Positions 34,763 through 43,883 are shown, numbered from the stretch's first letter. The stretch is 64,000 nt of DNA from Nocardia otitidiscaviarum NBRC 14405 (GCF_000308635.1 NZ_BAGD01000054.1:124001-188000), one strand, 5' to 3'. Notes: generated by a model not told the origin, from the letters alone. Made by a program: numbers and translations.

Positions 34763-35284
34763 ATGCGGGGGGTTGCCGGATTCCTGGTCGGAGCGTGCGC
34801 GCTGCTGGCCGGTGCCTGTGGGTCGGAGGCCGGGCCGGAGGAGACGGGTGACCGGCCGCCGGTGCGGGTGGCGGCGCCGGGTCCGTTCACCGGCGAGTGC
34901 GGTCACGTGACGGATGCCGAGATACGTTCCACCACCGGTCTTTCCGAGCCCTCCGATGTATTCCGCAACTCCGTCACGTGCCGCTGGTTCCATACCGCGC
35001 AGCACACCGATGTGACCTTCACGTCCTATCGCGGCAGCCCCATCGACCGCGAACGCGCCTGGGAAGCCCTGTGGGGCCGCGACATCCGCTCCCTCACCCT
35101 GGCGGACCACCCCGGCTTCCTCTCCCACAGCCCCGACGGCCCGACCCGAGAAGTCTGCGTGCTCGCCGTCCAACTCGGCGACGACTTCTTCGAATGGTCC
35201 TACCGCGGCGTCGTCACCCACCCCCGCGCCAGCTGCGACATGGTCCAGCACTTCGCCGACCTGACCGTGCGACGGATGGGGTGA
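34763..35284 (+). CDS. DUF3558 lipoprotein
   Basis: 173 residues from the ATG at 34763, with TAACAT eight bases upstream. Signal peptide with lipobox LLAGACGSE. The DUF3558 pattern follows: FTGECGHVTDAEI, TGLSEPSD, NSVTCRWF, and near the end CVLAVQLGDDFFEW and CDMVQHFADL. The paired cysteines suggest disulfides. Family members are exported lipoproteins common in Nocardia and of unknown role, some immunogenic. No operon partner is seen. Confidence 0.88.
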   Translation: MRGVAGFLVGACALLAGACGSEAGPEETGDRPPVRVAAPGPFTGECGHVTDAEIRSTTGLSEPSDVFRNSVTCRWFHTAQHTDVTFTSYRGSPIDRERAWEALWGRDIRSLTLADHPGFLSHSPDGPTREVCVLAVQLGDDFFEWSYRGVVTHPRASCDMVQHFADLTVRRMG

Positions 35285-35860
35285 GAGGGCGGCGGGGCGA
35301 GCCGAGATTCGCAGTGGACAGCGGCACAGTCATCGGTGCGTTTCGAGTGCGGCTCCGACGCGATCACGCGCGTCGTCGACAGGTGGCCGAGGCATTCACC
35401 CCCGCGCACGGGGCGCCCGTGACCGAGGCCCGCACTCGCGGGGGTGTGCAGGCGGTTTCCCTCGGTACCGCCGCCACAACCAGGTGGAGGTGCACCGCCG
35501 GTTGGAGCTCGTCGACGAAGCCGAAGCTCACAGCAGCGCCCGACGGCTGGGCTGGATGCGCTCCCGGAGCCTCGCGCTCAACGCGCGTCGCGAGGGGGAA
35601 CTGGTGGCGGCAACGGCCGAGAGGACGCCGCCACCAGTTCCCCCTCGCGATGGCTGCGGGGGCGGGTGGTCGGTGTGGGGCGGAGTGGGCGTCGGCGGGG
35701 CGAGTCCATGATCGCCTGGAGCGTCGCTGCAGTGGGGCGGAGGCGCTTGTTGGCGGACTGTGGCGGGGTGGAGTGCTGCCGTCACGGCCTGCGCGCGTGC
35801 GCTTCGCCTCGGCGGGTCCGGCATGGCGGCTGGTGCGGGCGGAGGAGCCGGAGGCGCATG
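35285..35860. other. Convergent intergenic region with a strong hairpin, no gene seen
   Basis: No gene is supported in 576 bases. A perfect 24-bp inverted repeat lies at 35588-35611 and 35627-35650 with a 15-base loop. It could be a terminator between convergent genes but lies about 300 bases from the upstream stop. No T tract follows. Confidence 0.6.
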
Positions 35861-38041
35861 TCACCCGTGGTCGTCGATGGGCTGTTCACCGCGGGCCGCC
35901 GCGTCGGCACGGTCGAGCCAGGTCGTCCATGCGCCTGCGCCGAGGCGGGGTTCGCCGTAGCCGTCCGAGGTGCGGACGATGCGGGTGCCGGGTTGTTCCA
36001 GCCAGCGGGCGAGGAGGGCGGCCTCCTCCGGAAGTGCGCCGCGCAGTGGGGGATACGGGCCGTCGTCGAGTATGTCCCCCGCGGGCATGCGGTCGGGTGT
36101 GCTGGGTGGTGTGTATCCAGAGGTGTGGCCGGGCGCGGGGAGTGTGCAGCCCGGGATGGGGTCGGGTGTGCCGGGTGTGTGGCCTGCGGTCTGGTCGGGT
36201 GTGGTGAGTGCGTGTCCCGAGGTGCGGTCGGGCGTGGTGAGTGTGTAGCCCGCGGTTGGGTCGGGTGTGCCGGGTGTGTGGCCTGCGGTCTGGTCGGGTG
36301 TGCCGGGTGTGTGGCCCGGGGTCCGGTCGGGCGCGCTGAGTGCTTGCGGGGTTTCGTCAGGTCGCGTGGGTACGGGTCTCGCGGTGTGGTCGGGTGTGCC
36401 GAGTGCGGGTTTCGGGGTTTTGCCGGGCGTGCCGGGCGGTGGTGTCGGATCGGGTGCGGTCGTGTCGGGGGGAGTGCTGTCGTGGAGGCGGGTGGGGATG
36501 ACGGTTTCGGCGGCGGCAACCAGGTGGTCGACGACCGGCATGGGGGGTACGCCGCGGGCTGCGGTTCCGGCGGCGGCCAGGCGGGCGTGGCGGATGACGG
36601 CGAACTCCCAGCCGCCCGCGCCGTCGGGGCGGGCGGCGATCAGTTCGGGGATGCGGGCCAGGGCGGCCAGGCGCTGGGTGCGGCGCAGTGCGCGCAGGAC
36701 GGTGGCCAGGCGGTCGCGGAGTCGGGCGGCGGATTCGAAAGTCTCTGCGTCGGAATAGGTTTCGATGCGTGCGCGAATGGCGTGCAGCGGTTCGTCGCAG
36801 CGGCCGGTGAACAGTGCGCGGACCGCTTCGGGAGCGTGGTTGTACTCCTTTATATATAGGGGTGCGTTTCGGGTGCTCGCCGGGCAACCGCCGACCACGG
36901 CGGGCGGGCACTCGTGGCGGCCGTCGCGCGGGATGCGCACGGTGCAGGTGCGCAGGCCGGTGTACTCGGCGATTGTCACCCCCACTTCGGCCGCGTCCGT
37001 CCGAGATCTGAAGGGCCCCAGGCTGTATCGCGTCGGCTTCCGCGAGACCGCGAACCGGGGGAACGGCTCCTCGGTGAGCGTGAGCCACCACGCCCGCTGC
37101 GGGAACTTCGACCGGCGGTTGTACGGCGGCGCGTGGGCCATGAGTAGCCGCAGCTCCCGCACCCCGGCCTCGAGCCCGTGCGCGCACACCACGTGGTCGA
37201 CCCGGGTGGCCAGCCGCACCATCTCCCGCATTCGCGGTCGGGTCTCCGAATCGGTGAAGTAGCCGCGCACCCGGCGGCGCAGATTGACCGCCGTCCCTAT
37301 ATAGAGGACCTCGTCGGAGGGACCGCGGAACAGATACACCCCGGGCGCGGTCGGAAGATCCACCGCCAGTACGCGTTTGGCGCGCTGCTGCCGCGTGACC
37401 TCCGGCAGATAGTCGACGAGTTCGGTGAGGCTGTGCACGCCCAGATTCCCGACCCGACCGATGAGCGCGTGCAGTACGTCCACGGTGGCGCGGGCATCGT
37501 CGAGCGCGCGGTGCGTGGGCGTCGTCTCCGCGCCCAGCAGCTGCGCCAGCACCGACAACTTCACCGAGGGCGCCTCGTCACGGCCCAGGATGCGCCGTGC
37601 CAGTTGCACCGTGCACACCACCTGGAACGCGGGCCAGGCCAGCTCACAGCGCAATGCCGCCGCCTTCAGGAAACCGAGGTCGAAGCGTGCGTTGTGGGCC
37701 ACCAGCACCGCGCCCGCGGCGAACTCCAGGAAGCCGGGCAGGACCGCGTCGATCCGGGGCGCGTCGTAGACCATGGCCGTGGTGATGCCGGTGACCTGCA
37801 CGATCTGCGGTGGAATCGACCGCCCGGGGTTCACCAGGGTGGCGAACTCGCCCAGTACCTCGCCACCGCGCACCTTCACCGCGCCGATCTCGGTGATGGC
37901 GTCGCCCTCGGGGCTGGTTCCGGTGGTCTCCAGGTCCACGACCACGAAAGTCGTGGCGTAGAGCGGAGTGTCGAGGTCGTCGAAGGCGAGCTGCTCGGGC
38001 ACGGCCAGCAAGCGTAGGCCGGGGGTCCGACATGTTTTCAC
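35861..38041 (-). CDS. DEDDh exonuclease fused to a GIY-YIG (UvrC-like) domain
   Basis: 726 residues from a GTG at 38041. The N-terminal DEDDh 3'-5' exonuclease has D36 and E38 (VVVDLETTG), D121 (HNARFD) and H177/D182 (HRALDD), so all catalytic residues are present. The middle has a GIY-YIG domain (APGVYLF near 234, [14 protein letters not shown]), as in UvrC and Cho, followed by a UVR-like helix ([17 protein letters not shown]). A Pro/Thr-rich stretch at about residues 530-650 carries seven or so copies of a 12-residue repeat (TPDxTxGxTPG type). A conserved tail follows ([14 protein letters not shown]). The fusion resembles Rv2191 as I recall it. It probably acts in DNA repair, trimming ends and nicking near lesions. 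Confidence 0.92.
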   Translation of the reverse strand: MKTCRTPGLRLLAVPEQLAFDDLDTPLYATTFVVVDLETTGTSPEGDAITEIGAVKVRGGEVLGEFATLVNPGRSIPPQIVQVTGITTAMVYDAPRIDAVLPGFLEFAAGAVLVAHNARFDLGFLKAAALRCELAWPAFQVVCTVQLARRILGRDEAPSVKLSVLAQLLGAETTPTHRALDDARATVDVLHALIGRVGNLGVHSLTELVDYLPEVTRQQRAKRVLAVDLPTAPGVYLFRGPSDEVLYIGTAVNLRRRVRGYFTDSETRPRMREMVRLATRVDHVVCAHGLEAGVRELRLLMAHAPPYNRRSKFPQRAWWLTLTEEPFPRFAVSRKPTRYSLGPFRSRTDAAEVGVTIAEYTGLRTCTVRIPRDGRHECPPAVVGGCPASTRNAPLYIKEYNHAPEAVRALFTGRCDEPLHAIRARIETYSDAETFESAARLRDRLATVLRALRRTQRLAALARIPELIAARPDGAGGWEFAVIRHARLAAAGTAARGVPPMPVVDHLVAAAETVIPTRLHDSTPPDTTAPDPTPPPGTPGKTPKPALGTPDHTARPVPTRPDETPQALSAPDRTPGHTPGTPDQTAGHTPGTPDPTAGYTLTTPDRTSGHALTTPDQTAGHTPGTPDPIPGCTLPAPGHTSGYTPPSTPDRMPAGDILDDGPYPPLRGALPEEAALLARWLEQPGTRIVRTSDGYGEPRLGAGAWTTWLDRADAAARGEQPIDDHG
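36090..36345 (-). repeat. 36-bp minisatellite inside the DEDDh/GIY-YIG gene
   Basis: About seven imperfect copies of a 36-bp unit on the plus strand with words like TCGGGTGTGCCGGGTGTGTG. On the coding strand each unit gives TPD-x-T-x-G-x-T-P-G-like 12-residue repeats. It should vary in length between strains without breaking the frame. Confidence 0.7.
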
Positions 38042-38553
38042 GACGGAAATGTCCGTTTATCTGACCGAGATTCTCGAGATGAATGACCCGAATTGCGAAA
38101 GTATGCCTCTTAGTGACCAGGGTCACAGTTATTCGCATTGTCGATCAATGTGGACGGGGTGACCGGACGGTCCAGTGGGTCGCCTGGCGCGCACGGCCGG
38201 GTTGCCGGGCATGTCGGCGCGGCGGGTCGCGGGGTCGGGCGTGTCCTGATCAATGACTATGTGCCTGAGCAGGGGATATTCGGTAATAGCCGAGATAGAG
38301 CGCGCTATGGATGAGCGCGCGCTACTGCTCGGTAGCCGTCGCGACGCTCCCGACGAAACGGCCGTCGTTATTGTTTCGTGATTGCTGTGACTTTTGTCGC
38401 ACCGAAATAGGGGTGGTCAACAATTTGGCGTAGTCCGGGTACGACTTCGGGTTTACAAACCACCGTTATCGGCTCGTAATCTTCCTGAGACCTCGCGGAG
38501 TCCGACCCACCAAACCGGTGCGGCGTCGCGGGGCAGATTGGAAGTACCTCATC
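38042..38553. other. Divergent promoter region with inverted words, no gene seen
   Basis: 512 bases between the nuclease gene and the first NlpC/P60 gene. No gene is supported. Inverted word pairs are visible (GAGCAG near 38270 with CTGCTC near 38326; GGTGGT near 38412 with ACCACC near 38458). They might form a structured leader. I do not recognise a known riboswitch. Confidence 0.45.
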
Positions 38554-39186
38554 ATGGCGACCAACACCGTCAAGCGACAGGCCCGGGGCGTGCAGCGCAG
38601 TGCGCAGCGAGCCGTCGCGGCCGGCGCAGTCGGCGCTGCCACGCTGAGCGCGCTGCTGCTGCCCGCCGCCCCCGCATCGGCGCAGCCGGTGACCATCCCC
38701 GGCGTCGGCACCTTCGACGTCCCCGATCAGGTTCAGCTGCCCGCGGGCATTCCGGGTGTACCGGAGTCCGTTCCGGTCGTGATCCCGCCGATTCCGGGTG
38801 TCGAGGTGCCGCCCGCGCCCGCCCCGTTCGTCGCCCCGCAGAAGACCGCGGGGGAACTCGCCGTCGACGCCGCGATGAGCAAGGTCGGCTCCCCGTACGT
38901 GTACGGCGCCGCGGGCCCGAACGCCTTCGACTGCTCGGGTCTGGTGAAGTGGTCCTACGCCCAGGCTGGTGTGGACCTGCCGCGCACCAGCTACGAACAG
39001 CTCAACGCCGGCACCCCGGTCTCCTACGACGCGCTGCAGCCCGGCGACATCGTGTCGTTCTACGGCGGCGGCCACTCCGGCATCTACGTCGGCAACGGTG
39101 AGGTCGTGCACGCCTCGACCTCCGGCCAGCCGGTGAAGGTGGCCCCCATCTCCTCGATGCCGTTCACCGGAGCCCGTCGCGTCTGA
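38554..39186 (+). CDS. Secreted NlpC/P60 endopeptidase, short form
   Basis: 210 residues from the ATG at 38554. A signal peptide ends PAAPASAQP, then a Pro/Val-rich linker (IPGVPESVPVVIPPIPG). The NlpC/P60 domain has the catalytic Cys127 (FDCSGL), His in GGGHSGIY and a polar third residue in VVHAS. Such enzymes cut the D-Glu to diaminopimelate bond of peptidoglycan stem peptides. It is followed by a terminator and then by a second NlpC/P60 gene with a very similar catalytic domain. Confidence 0.92.
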   Translation: MATNTVKRQARGVQRSAQRAVAAGAVGAATLSALLLPAAPASAQPVTIPGVGTFDVPDQVQLPAGIPGVPESVPVVIPPIPGVEVPPAPAPFVAPQKTAGELAVDAAMSKVGSPYVYGAAGPNAFDCSGLVKWSYAQAGVDLPRTSYEQLNAGTPVSYDALQPGDIVSFYGGGHSGIYVGNGEVVHASTSGQPVKVAPISSMPFTGARRV

Positions 39187-39198
39187 CCTGCGAAATCC

Positions 39199-39250
39199 AC
39201 GGCGGCCGTGACCCTTTCGTGTCCTACTGGACACGCACGGCCGCCGTTTC
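39199..39250 (+). terminator. Terminator between the two NlpC/P60 genes
   Basis: 12-bp perfect stem (39199-39210 with 39236-39247), an inner smaller stem GTGTCC/GGACAC, followed by TTTC. It starts 12 bases after the first gene and separates the two. Confidence 0.75.
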
Positions 39251-39308
39251 GTAACCTTATCGAGACCTTTCTTTCCAACTCGGGGTAAGAGACGGGGACA
39301 CGCCGACG

Positions 39309-40373
39309 GTGGCAGCGCAGCAGCGGATACAGCGAACCAAACGACTCGTGGGCGGGGCTCTGACGGTCGGCGTCCTGGTCGTCGCCGGTTACGGAGGCGG
39401 CCCGGCCACCGCCGACCCGGTCACCACCCCCGCCACCGCCGGTGAGGCCGTCACCACCCTGGTGGATCTGTCCCGGCAGTCCGAGCAGCTCAATCAGGCC
39501 GCGCTCAACGCCCAGGCCGACCTCGATGCCAAGGTCGCCGCCGCCGAGGCCGCCGACGCCACGGCCGCCGAAGCCGCCCGGGTCCTCGGCGACGCCCGCG
39601 CCGAGATCGAGAAGTACCGGCCGGTCATCGACCGCGCGGCGGCCGCCGCCTACACCGGCGGCCGCAACAACCAGCTCACCGCGCTGCTGGCCAGTAGTTC
39701 ACCGCAGCAGCTCCTCGACCAGATGTCCACGCTGGCGCTGGTCGGCAGCCGCACCGATGCACAGCTGAGCGAGTACAAGAAGGTCAGCGACGCGGCGGCA
39801 GCCGCCGAAGCCGCCGCCCGCGCCGCCGCCGACGCCGCCAATGCCGCGCGCGCCCAGGCCGACGCCGTGCGCGCCGACCTCGAGCACAAGCGTTCCGAAC
39901 TCCAGGGATCCATCGCACAGGTCATCGCCGCCTGGGGGCAGCTGTCGGCCAGCGACAAGTCCGCCCTCGCCGGATCCATGTTCCCGCCCGGCTTCGACCG
40001 CGACACCCTGCTGCGCGGACTGGTACCCGGCAGCGGCACCAGTGCGCTGGCCGCCGGACTCACCCGGGTCGGCGCGCCCTATGTCTGGGGTGCGGTCGGT
40101 CCCGACCAGTTCGACTGCTCCGGCCTGGTGCAGTGGGCGTTCAAGCAGGTCGGCAAGAACGTGCCGCGCACCAGCCAGCAGCAGTCGCAGTTCGGCACGC
40201 CGGTGGCGCAGGCCGATCTGCAGCCCGGAGACGTGGTGTTCTTCTACCCTGAGGTGTCACATGTGGGCATCTACGCGGGCAACGGTCTGATGCTGCACGC
40301 CTCCACCTTCGGCGTGCCGGTAGCGGTCGCCCCGATGGGCTCCACACCCTTCCATTCGGCGCGACGCTACTGA
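39309..40373 (+). CDS. Secreted NlpC/P60 endopeptidase with coiled coil (Rv2190c-like)
   Basis: 354 residues from a GTG at 39309. A signal sequence, then an Ala-rich coiled coil (about 45-215; LSRQSEQLNQAALNAQADLD, AAARAAADAANAARAQADAV) as in RipA-type proteins, then the NlpC/P60 domain with Cys270 (FDCSGL), YPEVSHVGIY and LHASTFG. The coiled coil may regulate the enzyme or bind partners. It is longer than the first enzyme, and probably is the Rv2190c counterpart, a peptidoglycan hydrolase needed for normal growth in mycobacteria. Confidence 0.92.
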   Translation: MAAQQRIQRTKRLVGGALTVGVLVVAGYGGGPATADPVTTPATAGEAVTTLVDLSRQSEQLNQAALNAQADLDAKVAAAEAADATAAEAARVLGDARAEIEKYRPVIDRAAAAAYTGGRNNQLTALLASSSPQQLLDQMSTLALVGSRTDAQLSEYKKVSDAAAAAEAAARAAADAANAARAQADAVRADLEHKRSELQGSIAQVIAAWGQLSASDKSALAGSMFPPGFDRDTLLRGLVPGSGTSALAAGLTRVGAPYVWGAVGPDQFDCSGLVQWAFKQVGKNVPRTSQQQSQFGTPVAQADLQPGDVVFFYPEVSHVGIYAGNGLMLHASTFGVPVAVAPMGSTPFHSARRY

Positions 40374-40642
40374 TACGAGGCGGGCATGGGCGTTCAGGTG
40401 TGGAGGCAGCGGCGGGTAACCTCGCGGCGCTCCGCTCATGTCCGGAGGAGAGAGTCGGCGCGAGAGGTCGGGCGGGGCGCCGGGGCGCACGCGGCACGGG
40501 GGACGTGCGCGGAGGCGGCAATCGGGCGATGCCATGCCACGCCCCGCTCATGCCCGAAAGGACGCGGCATGAGCGCCCGGGCGCGGAGGCGGCAGTGGGG
40601 TGTCACGACGCAGCGCCCCGCTCCTGCGGGAAAGAGCGCAGC
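40374..40642 (+). repeat. Tandem copies of the translation start region of the following gene
   Basis: Two 70-bp related copies, 40507-40576 and 40581-40650 (period 74), both with GCGCGGAGGCGGCA at one end and CATGAGCGC at the other. The second copy ends in the ATG of the next gene. A third, weaker copy lies near 40398-40465. No gene is supported within this spacer. Confidence 0.65.
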
Positions 40643-41656
40643 ATGAGCGCGCTGCGGGGGTTGCGGGGGTGGCTGGGTACGCGGCGGCGGTTCCAGTTCG
40701 TCGTCACGCTCGTCATGGTGATGACACTGACCGGGACCTGCGGTGCGTTGCTGCTGCTGCCTACGACGGTGGTGCCGAAACTGCGGGCGGGTACGCCGCC
40801 CGCCGCGACGCCGCAGTCGAGTGTGGTCGCCGATCCGCAGCTGGAGCGGGTGCGGCGGACGATGGCGTCCTACGGGGAGGTGGTCAGCGAGACCGTCGCG
40901 CTCCGGGACGGGCAGGCCGGGATCGTGCTCGGACATCCGGCGCAGCGGGATGCCATCGACATCCTGGCCGCCGAACTCGACGACGCCACCGCGGCCGTGA
41001 CCGCGCTCTGGGGAACCGGCTGGTCACGCACTCCCGTGGTGGTGATCGCCACCAGCCCATCGGAATTCGCCGGACTCACGAACACCGTGGGTGAGGTGCC
41101 CGCCGAGGTGGCCGCGGTGACCGTCGCCGATCCGTTCCGGCCCGGGAGCCGACCCACCGGGCAGCGGGTGGTGTTCGGTCCGGAGTCCGGGGAACGCCTC
41201 GGACCCGACGGGCTGCGCTCGGTGCTGCGGCACGAACTCACCCATATCGCCACGCGCGCGGTGACCGTGGACGGGTCACCACAGTGGATGCTCGAGGGTT
41301 TCGCCGAATACGCGGCACATCGCGGCGGAGACCGGACCGCCGCCGAGATCGCGCCCACCCTGGCCGCGCGGGCCCGCGCCGGCGAACTGCCGCGCGACCT
41401 GCCCGCGGACGCGGTCTTCGCACCGGGCAGCGGACAGGCCGCGTCGGCCTACGAACAGGCGTGGTCCGCCTGCGCTTTCATCGCCGACGAATTCGGCGAT
41501 CCCACACTGGTGAACCTGTATCGCTCCCTCGCGACGGGTCCCAAGAACGTCGCGGCCGTGGACGACATCCTGCGCGACACTCTGGGGACCCCTCGCGAGG
41601 GTTTCCTCGCCCGCTGGCGATCGTGGATCGTCACCCGGACGGCGGCGGGGGCGTAG
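40643..41656 (+). CDS. Membrane-anchored HExxH metallopeptidase (MA-like)
   Basis: 337 residues. A basic start (RGLRGWLGTRRRFQF) precedes one hydrophobic helix (VVTLVMVMTLTGTCGALLLL), so the enzyme is exported and anchored. HELTH (197-201) is a zinc-binding HExxH motif. Glu222 in MLEGFAEYAAH, 21 residues later, fits the third ligand of gluzincins. So an exported zinc peptidase with an unknown substrate is inferred. It lies between the NlpC/P60 genes and pimB', like Rv2189c in M. tuberculosis by position, so a cell-wall role is plausible. Its initiation region is duplicated upstream. Confidence 0.82.
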   Translation: MSALRGLRGWLGTRRRFQFVVTLVMVMTLTGTCGALLLLPTTVVPKLRAGTPPAATPQSSVVADPQLERVRRTMASYGEVVSETVALRDGQAGIVLGHPAQRDAIDILAAELDDATAAVTALWGTGWSRTPVVVIATSPSEFAGLTNTVGEVPAEVAAVTVADPFRPGSRPTGQRVVFGPESGERLGPDGLRSVLRHELTHIATRAVTVDGSPQWMLEGFAEYAAHRGGDRTAAEIAPTLAARARAGELPRDLPADAVFAPGSGQAASAYEQAWSACAFIADEFGDPTLVNLYRSLATGPKNVAAVDDILRDTLGTPREGFLARWRSWIVTRTAAGA

Positions 41657-41840
41657 CCCGCGCACGGACGTCCCGATCGTAAGGCGGCGGGTGTAGCCGC
41701 GCGGCGGTGGCGCGCACGGATGCCCCCACCGTGTGGCGGCAGATCGCGCACACCGGTGGCTCACTGCCGCCCGGCGGGCTCCAACGACCGTGTCTTCGGT
41801 TTCGCGTGCTCCCCGCTGCCGGAGTGCGAGTGCCGCGCGC

Positions 41841-42482
41841 TCACCCCCGCTGCCGCGCCACCAGGAGATGGAACGGCACCGGGCCGCCCGGGAGTGGTTT
41901 GTCCTCGACGTCGAATCCCGCTCGTCCCAGCGCGGCCTGGATATCCGCCACGGGGCGCAGTCGGAATCCGTACGGCGTGAAGGGCATCTTCGCCATGGCG
42001 TCCGGGTCGCCGACGCCGATGACCAGGCGGCCCTTCGGGCGCAGCACCCGGGCCAGTTCGGCGCAGGCGCGGTCCAGGTCCGCGACGAAGTAGAGGGTGT
42101 TGACGGTGATGGCGGCGTCGAGGCTGTCGGCGTCGAATGGCAGATCGTCCAGGGAGCCCGCGAGCGGCCGCAGCCGACCGGCTCCGATCTCGGCGGTATG
42201 GCGGGATTTGGCGCGTGTCAGCATGTCGGTGGAGATCTCGACGCCGTACACCACCCCGTCGGCCCCGGCGCGCTCGAGCAGCAGCGGCAGTCCGACGCCG
42301 CCGCCGAAGCCGATATCGGCCGCGACCTCGCCCGCCGCCACCTCGGCGGCCTCGACCGCCGCGGCTATCGCGGCCCGGTTACCGCGGTTCAGCATGAAAG
42401 CCACGACTTTTCCGAGGGGACCGCTGGGATGACCGAGCTGCCCGGCCACGATCGACATCAGTCGTCCGGCAAGTGAATTCAT
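41841..42482 (-). CDS. Class I SAM-dependent methyltransferase
   Basis: 213 residues. SAM site ADIGFGGGVGLPLLLE (about 54-69), GVEISTDMLTRAK and GSLDDLPFDADSLDAAITVN, then LRPKGRLVIGV. A methyltransferase-11 fold with no clear substrate. TAGGCT on the minus strand lies eight bases before the ATG, so the message is probably leaderless. It is divergent from pimB' with 222 bases between, and converges with the peptidase gene. Confidence 0.88.
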   Translation of the reverse strand: MNSLAGRLMSIVAGQLGHPSGPLGKVVAFMLNRGNRAAIAAAVEAAEVAAGEVAADIGFGGGVGLPLLLERAGADGVVYGVEISTDMLTRAKSRHTAEIGAGRLRPLAGSLDDLPFDADSLDAAITVNTLYFVADLDRACAELARVLRPKGRLVIGVGDPDAMAKMPFTPYGFRLRPVADIQAALGRAGFDVEDKPLPGGPVPFHLLVARQRG

Positions 42483-42490
42483 GCTCAGGC

Positions 42491-42496
42491 AGCCTA
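42491..42496 (-). promoter_or_regulatory. Leaderless-type -10 box for the methyltransferase gene
   Basis: Read on the minus strand, TAGGCT lies eight bases before the ATG at 42482. Confidence 0.45.
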
Positions 42497-42692
42497 TGCG
42501 GCGCGGCCGGTCCCGTCATCGGCGGTGCGCGCGCATATGCGCATACGACCGCGGCCGGTGCGTGTGCTGCGGGCCGGGCGGCCGGGCCCGCGCACGGGAC
42601 GATTCACGGCATGTCGGCGCGGGAACGCGGCGTGGCGCCCCACAGCGGGTGCACGAAGTCGGCCGCGGACCGGGCGGCGGAGGCCGGTGCAG

Positions 42693-42698
42693 TAGTTT
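42693..42698 (+). promoter_or_regulatory. Leaderless-type -10 box for pimB'
   Basis: TAGTTT, six bases before the ATG at 42705. Confidence 0.5.
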
Positions 42699-42704
42699 GA
42701 GGGC

Positions 42705-43871
42705 ATGGGGCGAACTCTCCTGGTTACCAATGATTTCCCGCCGCGGCCGGGCGGCATCCAGTCGTACCTGCACGCGCTCGCCCTACAGTTGCCCGCGGAC
42801 GAACTGGTGGTGTACGCGCCGCGCTGGCGGGGCGACAGCCACTGGAAGTTCGACGCGCAGCAGCCGTTCCAGGTGGTGCGGCATCCGACCACACTCATGC
42901 TGCCCACCCCGCTGGTGCTGCGGCGCACCCGCAAACTGCTGCGCGACGAGCAGTGCGACAGCGTGTGGTTCGGGGCGGCCGCGCCGCTGGCGCTGCTCTC
43001 GCCCCTGCTGCGCCGGTCGGGAGCCGAACGCATCGTCGCCTCGACGCACGGGCACGAGGTGGGCTGGTCCATGCTGCCCGGTTCGCGGCAGGCGCTGCGG
43101 GTGATCGGCGATCACACCGATGTGGTGACCTACGTCAGCAAATACACGCGGCGGCGGTTCGCGGCGGCCTTCGGGGCGCAGTCGGCGCTGGAGTATCTGC
43201 CCCCCGCCGTGGATTCGGAGACCTTCGCACCCGATCCGGCGGCACGGGCCGAACTGCGCGCCCGCTACGGCCTGGGCGACCGGCCGACCATTCTGTGCCT
43301 GTCCCGGTTGGTCCCGCGCAAGGGTCAGGACGTACTCATCCTGGCCATGCGCTGGATCAAGGAGCGGATCGACGGCGCGGTGCTGGTCATCGCGGGCAGC
43401 GGGCCGTACGAGCAGAAGCTCCGGGCGCTCGCGCAGGCCATGGGCGTGGCCGACGACGTGGTCTTCACCGGTCGCGTGCCCGCGGCCGAACTGGCCGCCC
43501 ACCACACCATCGGCGATGTCTTCGCCATGCCCTGCCGCACCCGCGGATTCGGTCTGGACGTGGAAGGGCTGGGCATCGTCTTCCTGGAGGCGTCCGCGTC
43601 CGGGGTACCGGTGGTGGCGGGCGATTCGGGCGGCGCGCCGGAAACCGTGCGGGAGGGCGAGACCGGCAAGGTCGTCAAGGGCGGCGACCCGATCGCCGTC
43701 GCCGATGCCATCGTCGAGATCCTCTCCGACCGCGATGCCGCCGCCGCCATGGGCGCCGCCGGACGCGCCTGGGTACAACGCCAGTGGCGCTGGGACGCCA
43801 TGGGCGCCCGCCTGCGCCACCTGCTGGATCCCGCACCGCACCCCGTCCGCCCCGGCCCCACGCTCGACTGA
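42705..43871 (+). CDS. pimB': GDP-mannose:phosphatidylinositol monomannoside alpha-1,6-mannosyltransferase PimB'
   Basis: 388 residues, GT4 family. The N-terminal half starts TLLVTNDFPPRPGGIQSYLH. The second half has LCLSRLVPRKGQDVLI, VLVIAGSGPYEQKLR, and the GDP-mannose binding EGLGIVFLEASASGVPVVAG. In the inner leaflet it adds the second mannose to Ac1PIM1, giving PIM2, the anchor for lipomannan and lipoarabinomannan. It matches Rv2188c as I recall. TAGTTT six bases before the ATG points to a leaderless message. The fadD15 gene found next to it in mycobacteria is absent here. Confidence 0.95.
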   Translation: MGRTLLVTNDFPPRPGGIQSYLHALALQLPADELVVYAPRWRGDSHWKFDAQQPFQVVRHPTTLMLPTPLVLRRTRKLLRDEQCDSVWFGAAAPLALLSPLLRRSGAERIVASTHGHEVGWSMLPGSRQALRVIGDHTDVVTYVSKYTRRRFAAAFGAQSALEYLPPAVDSETFAPDPAARAELRARYGLGDRPTILCLSRLVPRKGQDVLILAMRWIKERIDGAVLVIAGSGPYEQKLRALAQAMGVADDVVFTGRVPAAELAAHHTIGDVFAMPCRTRGFGLDVEGLGIVFLEASASGVPVVAGDSGGAPETVREGETGKVVKGGDPIAVADAIVEILSDRDAAAAMGAAGRAWVQRQWRWDAMGARLRHLLDPAPHPVRPGPTLD

Positions 43872-43883
43872 TTCCCGGTCCGC

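Noticed and set aside
35444..36859. Long plus-strand frame over the nuclease gene repeat
   Set aside because: Created by the 36-bp repeats, with Gly/Val/Cys-rich nonsense sequence. The minus strand encodes the nuclease fusion.
38042..38553. c-di-AMP (ydaO) riboswitch before the NlpC/P60 gene
   Set aside because: Expected from gene type, but I could not find the conserved ydaO core by eye.
42530..42541. GCGCATATGCGC palindrome between the methyltransferase gene and pimB'
   Set aside because: A 12-bp palindrome of GC-rich alternating sequence is likely by chance here, and nothing else supports an operator.
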